A DNA stretch of 64,000 bases from Lentisphaerota bacterium. GTDB taxonomy: Bacteria > Verrucomicrobiota > Lentisphaeria > Victivallales > Victivallaceae. The stretch lies in contig SUWF01000003.1 in assembly GCA_015061575.1 (NCBI GenBank), positions 41,582-105,581 on the forward strand. The letters are read 5' to 3'. The notes under the pieces were generated by a model. It was not told where the DNA came from, ran no database searches, and was given only the letters and a program-made list of their open reading frames with translations. The stretch's first letter is position 1; every line of letters begins with the position of its first letter. Shown here one piece after another: positions 62,301-64,000 of the stretch. The position numbers were made by a program, and so were the translations under genes.

Positions 62301-63963
62301 GGCAAATGATGTTGCTATTGGCGCAGACATGACCTTATATGGGGTTGCCAGCAATATCACTTTTACCTCTATATACAACGACCTTGTAATATCTGGCGGT
62401 TCTGCGTACAATGTGGCGTTTTCCCATACCGATATTAATGTTTACGGCGGTTTACTGGAAAGTGCTGGAGCTGTGTGTGGATCAGCTTATATTCATGATA
62501 AAGCTATCGCGAATCATGTAAATCTTTCCGGTGAAAATCAGCAAAGTTTGCGTGGCGATTGGATCCCGCGTGACGGAGTTATGCATGTTTCCAGTGGAGG
62601 TACTGCCAATTTTACAACGGTCGGCAGTCTCGGCGCTTTGTATGTATCGGAAGGAGGTGTTGCCAGTAATACAGTTATTGAGAGTGGCGGCGATATGAAA
62701 ATTCTCAGCGGTGGCGTGCTTACCGGTGAATTGAATATTACTTCCGGTGGTTCTGCTGCTTTTGAAAACGCTGCCGTTTTTAATTATAACCTTACTGACC
62801 GCACTGCAGAAAGTGCTGCTTTGATCAACGATCTGTCGCTGATTTCCGGTACTCCAACTTATGCGATCACTGTTACTGCTGATCAGGCGTATGGCGTTTA
62901 TCAGTTGGCCGGTGGCGCTGCCGGATTCAACGGCACTATCACAATTGGCAATGGCACCGTAACTTATGGAACGCTTGCGCTGGATAGCACCTTTAAGTAC
63001 AACGGCAAGAGTTACACTATCAACAATACCGATGGTAATTTGACGCTGGCGGTCAGCAGTTATACCCAGTTCTTTACCGGCAACTTTAGCGGTTCTGCCG
63101 ATATGCTTCTGGGCGCTCAAGACGGCAAAGTTGCAATCTATAGCAACAATGACGTTTGGGCGGAATTGCAGCTGGATGACGGTTGGAATGTTGTTGGCGT
63201 GGAAGATTTTAACGGTGACGGCAAAGCGGATATTTTGCGCAAGCATGTTTCCGGTTTGGTTATTGGCGAAATGTCTGACGGTGCCGGAAACTTCACTCCG
63301 CAAGTTCTTAACTCCGTTGGCACTGGCTGGGGCATTGAAGGTACTGGCGATTTCAACGGTGACGGCGTGGGTGATGTTTTGATTGCTGATCCGACCGCTG
63401 CCAGTGATGGCAATCCCGATTATCCGGCGGATCAGCCCCCGATCGGCCTTTTAGGCTATTGGAAAGGTGGAACGGAGTGGACTTTGATCAACGGTTATTC
63501 GCCAGAATGGGAAATGGTCGCTACTGGTGATTTCAACAACGATGGCAAAACTGACATGCTCTGGCGCAACGAATTTATTGGCGCCGGTGACTTGATCTAC
63601 AACGCCTATTGCACTTGGATCGTGGACAACGCCAACGACTGGCGCATGGTCAGTGTTGCTAATCCCGATGAATGGGATTTCCTCTGCAGCGGCGACTTCA
63701 ACGCCGATGGCTGCAACGACATCGCCATGATCAACGGTGACGGTGTAGTCGGCATCTGGGGCGTTTCAGACGGATACATGAACAGCTGGAGCATCCTCAG
63801 CGCCGTCGATACCGCCACTTGGGAACTCGCCGGAGTCGGCGACTTCAACGGTGACGGCACCGACGACATAGCCTGGTGCAACACCGAATCCGGCTTAACC
63901 GGCTACTGGCAAATCACCAACAAAACCCTCGCCAGCTGGCAAAACATAGCCACGGTGGCGTAA
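59317..63963 (+). CDS. Giant strand-loop-strand repeat protein with C-terminal FG-GAP-like calcium repeats
   Basis: A 1548-residue protein, probably surface-bound or secreted. Residues 1 to about 1150 consist of dozens of roughly 20-residue units of the autotransporter passenger type (V-x-SGG-x-A-x-N form, for example VYSGGLANVTVLHDYGKLQV), predicted to form a long beta-helix. After a linker, five calcium-loop repeats of the form DFNxDGxxD start at D1297, D1345, D1405, D1460 and D1509, each with an upstream W-x-x-x-G strand, as in FG-GAP/VCBS propellers. There is no N-terminal signal peptide and no C-terminal autotransporter barrel, so the export route is unclear; a type I-like or other pathway is possible. 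AAAGG eight bases upstream supports the ATG. The repeat region is more AT-rich than neighbouring housekeeping genes. Confidence 0.82.
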   Translation: MAKYDVFNGVTSSGVELYNGSMYIYSGGVAENTIMTGYSWMYISHGGIANNTVVSGNTMIVENGGLANSTFVSSGATLIVHSGIASDTVLNNNGRLTVNSGGTAANVSMASDSVLEIYNGGSAVNVSAGAGAYIAGLRLTSSQYFSVIDNAIHDHVSNLVTIHGKCYLGNGGILSDALIGYNGGFYNHLYISDGGLASNVTLAGGKCHLYVQNLGTAGVVTVQSDNNMSVYAGGLVSSAVIANGGSAYVASGGTINSLVLAAGGWLNGFSFGYAFADQNILHISNGQVAVDFSHSVGLASSIVTYKYNFTVNDKNLYVENGLLQYAAVRDHSNIYVRNSGIVNSITLNYAGRLTVQNGGHASNIYLSGVRDWRCALHIENGGSANGVYDLGYADVHISSGGILTNASGCYIHISSGGSANNIYGGYALVSGGTLTNYTATSAATGITLESGFVNGALIQGSVFTNTRDERSFINVNGGVASHVTVQSGGGIDINSGGSAVYTSVNQNGTMRIRSGGYATNIIENGGWVEVEAGASASFASNVISTLTIEEYSHNSRATVHSATTVLNAYVKDGSFLTVYDQGTVSAVYENGGCVDIKEGANVNFASNTFTGVYVDYGDSATVHKNTIASNTTISKASMCVYSGGLANVTVLHDYGKLQVLSGGIASNTNVYYGRYAELNVSSGGLADGIEINAGAAVISSGASANNVKLNADGTLYVSSGAEVSNITWTPCEGNIDYEDGAVFTFSDKYTGVYYVSDNKLTFSEESVQGIELRDSMCIMDSGMVASAVLYGGKINVWNGGVASDTVIAEAGTIEIHSGGTAIGTTVNDHWANGFIVRSGGVASKTDISRVGMYLSNGAVASDTVINRWGTMCLDSGAAAYNTVITPEGALQISSGAVASNVEINCGGKFSFSGTAFYNEGVTHAGSNTASIGYLSNGVIGNVSGLCATYGAIAIAGFARDVSVDGIDMTILSGCAGSGLTVGGHMAHLYIENGGMANDVAIGADMTLYGVASNITFTSIYNDLVISGGSAYNVAFSHTDINVYGGLLESAGAVCGSAYIHDKAIANHVNLSGENQQSLRGDWIPRDGVMHVSSGGTANFTTVGSLGALYVSEGGVASNTVIESGGDMKILSGGVLTGELNITSGGSAAFENAAVFNYNLTDRTAESAALINDLSLISGTPTYAITVTADQAYGVYQLAGGAAGFNGTITIGNGTVTYGTLALDSTFKYNGKSYTINNTDGNLTLAVSSYTQFFTGNFSGSADMLLGAQDGKVAIYSNNDVWAELQLDDGWNVVGVEDFNGDGKADILRKHVSGLVIGEMSDGAGNFTPQVLNSVGTGWGIEGTGDFNGDGVGDVLIADPTAASDGNPDYPADQPPIGLLGYWKGGTEWTLINGYSPEWEMVATGDFNNDGKTDMLWRNEFIGAGDLIYNAYCTWIVDNANDWRMVSVANPDEWDFLCSGDFNADGCNDIAMINGDGVVGIWGVSDGYMNSWSILSAVDTATWELAGVGDFNGDGTDDIAWCNTESGLTGYWQITNKTLASWQNIATVA

Positions 63964-64000
63964 AACAAAGGGGTGTTGGTATGCCTCGGGGGAAGGGAAA

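Noticed and set aside
59317..63963. CRISPR array or tandem DNA repeat array
   Set aside because: The repetition is at protein level (about 20-residue units) with divergent DNA, not identical spaced repeats.

Overview
The window looks like a chromosomal segment of an anaerobic, probably gut-associated member of the Lentisphaerota (Victivallis-like). This is an inference. It rests on free-standing pilin-like proteins placed among glycan-degrading enzymes (three in the window, at least one with an H-X9-DG tail), secreted GH42-like and GH127 glycosidases, and a giant protein of autotransporter-type strand-loop-strand repeats ending in FG-GAP-like calcium loops. The cell-wall set (mreC, mreD, PBP2, a SEDS flippase/polymerase and lspA) together with gmhB suggests a Gram-negative-type envelope. 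No rRNA, CRISPR array, insertion sequence, integrase or phage gene was seen.

Layout. 1-2.4 kb (minus): a D-aminoacylase-type amidohydrolase cut by the window edge and a WecA/MraY-type sugar-phosphate transferase. 2.5-7.6 kb (plus): a radical SAM protein, then the overlapping chain mreC-mreD-PBP2-SDR. 7.6-22.1 kb: a glycan-utilization region in two modules. The first has an AraC regulator, a BNR sialidase-like enzyme, a pilin-like protein, a secreted glycosidase, a GH127 enzyme and an N-acetylneuraminate-lyase-type aldolase. The second has a GntR/LacI-type regulator, a pilin-like protein and a very large secreted glycosidase. 22.4-33 kb: polyamine genes (speE, a double-domain speD, an AdiA-type decarboxylase and its antiporter) around a SurA/PpiD-like chaperone, a PHP phosphoesterase and a dksA-like/lspA/miaA operon. 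33.2-47.6 kb: housekeeping genes, namely tRNA-Met, aroD-type dehydroquinase, cysS, a SEDS protein with a catalytically empty PBP partner, a pyridoxal kinase, mutS, queC, a DUF3999-like protein, leuA, larB, gmhB and lepB.

47.7-52.7 kb is a compact six-gene leftward operon: membrane-anchored helical protein, pilin-like protein, ABC ATPase, ABC permease, BlaI-type repressor, M56 protease. Two TACA-N2-TGTA operators flank its promoter. The whole block lies between two perfect 64-bp direct repeats. One is the 3' end of an intact small gene and the other is an orphan copy of that 3' end, which is the footprint expected of an insertion. To its right runs the riboflavin operon (ribBA-ribH-nusB-ftsY-ribD-ribE plus two genes of unknown function).

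58.6-64 kb: a long non-coding stretch carries a strong hairpin and a perfect 26-bp inverted repeat around 103 bp, a possible invertible switch or miniature element. It is followed by the 1548-residue repeat protein. The most unusual points are the flanked BlaI/M56/ABC/pilin island, the inverted repeat upstream of the giant surface protein, the transpeptidase-less PBP translationally coupled to a SEDS protein, the duplicated SpeD, and the repeated pairing of a pilin-like gene with a secreted glycosidase.
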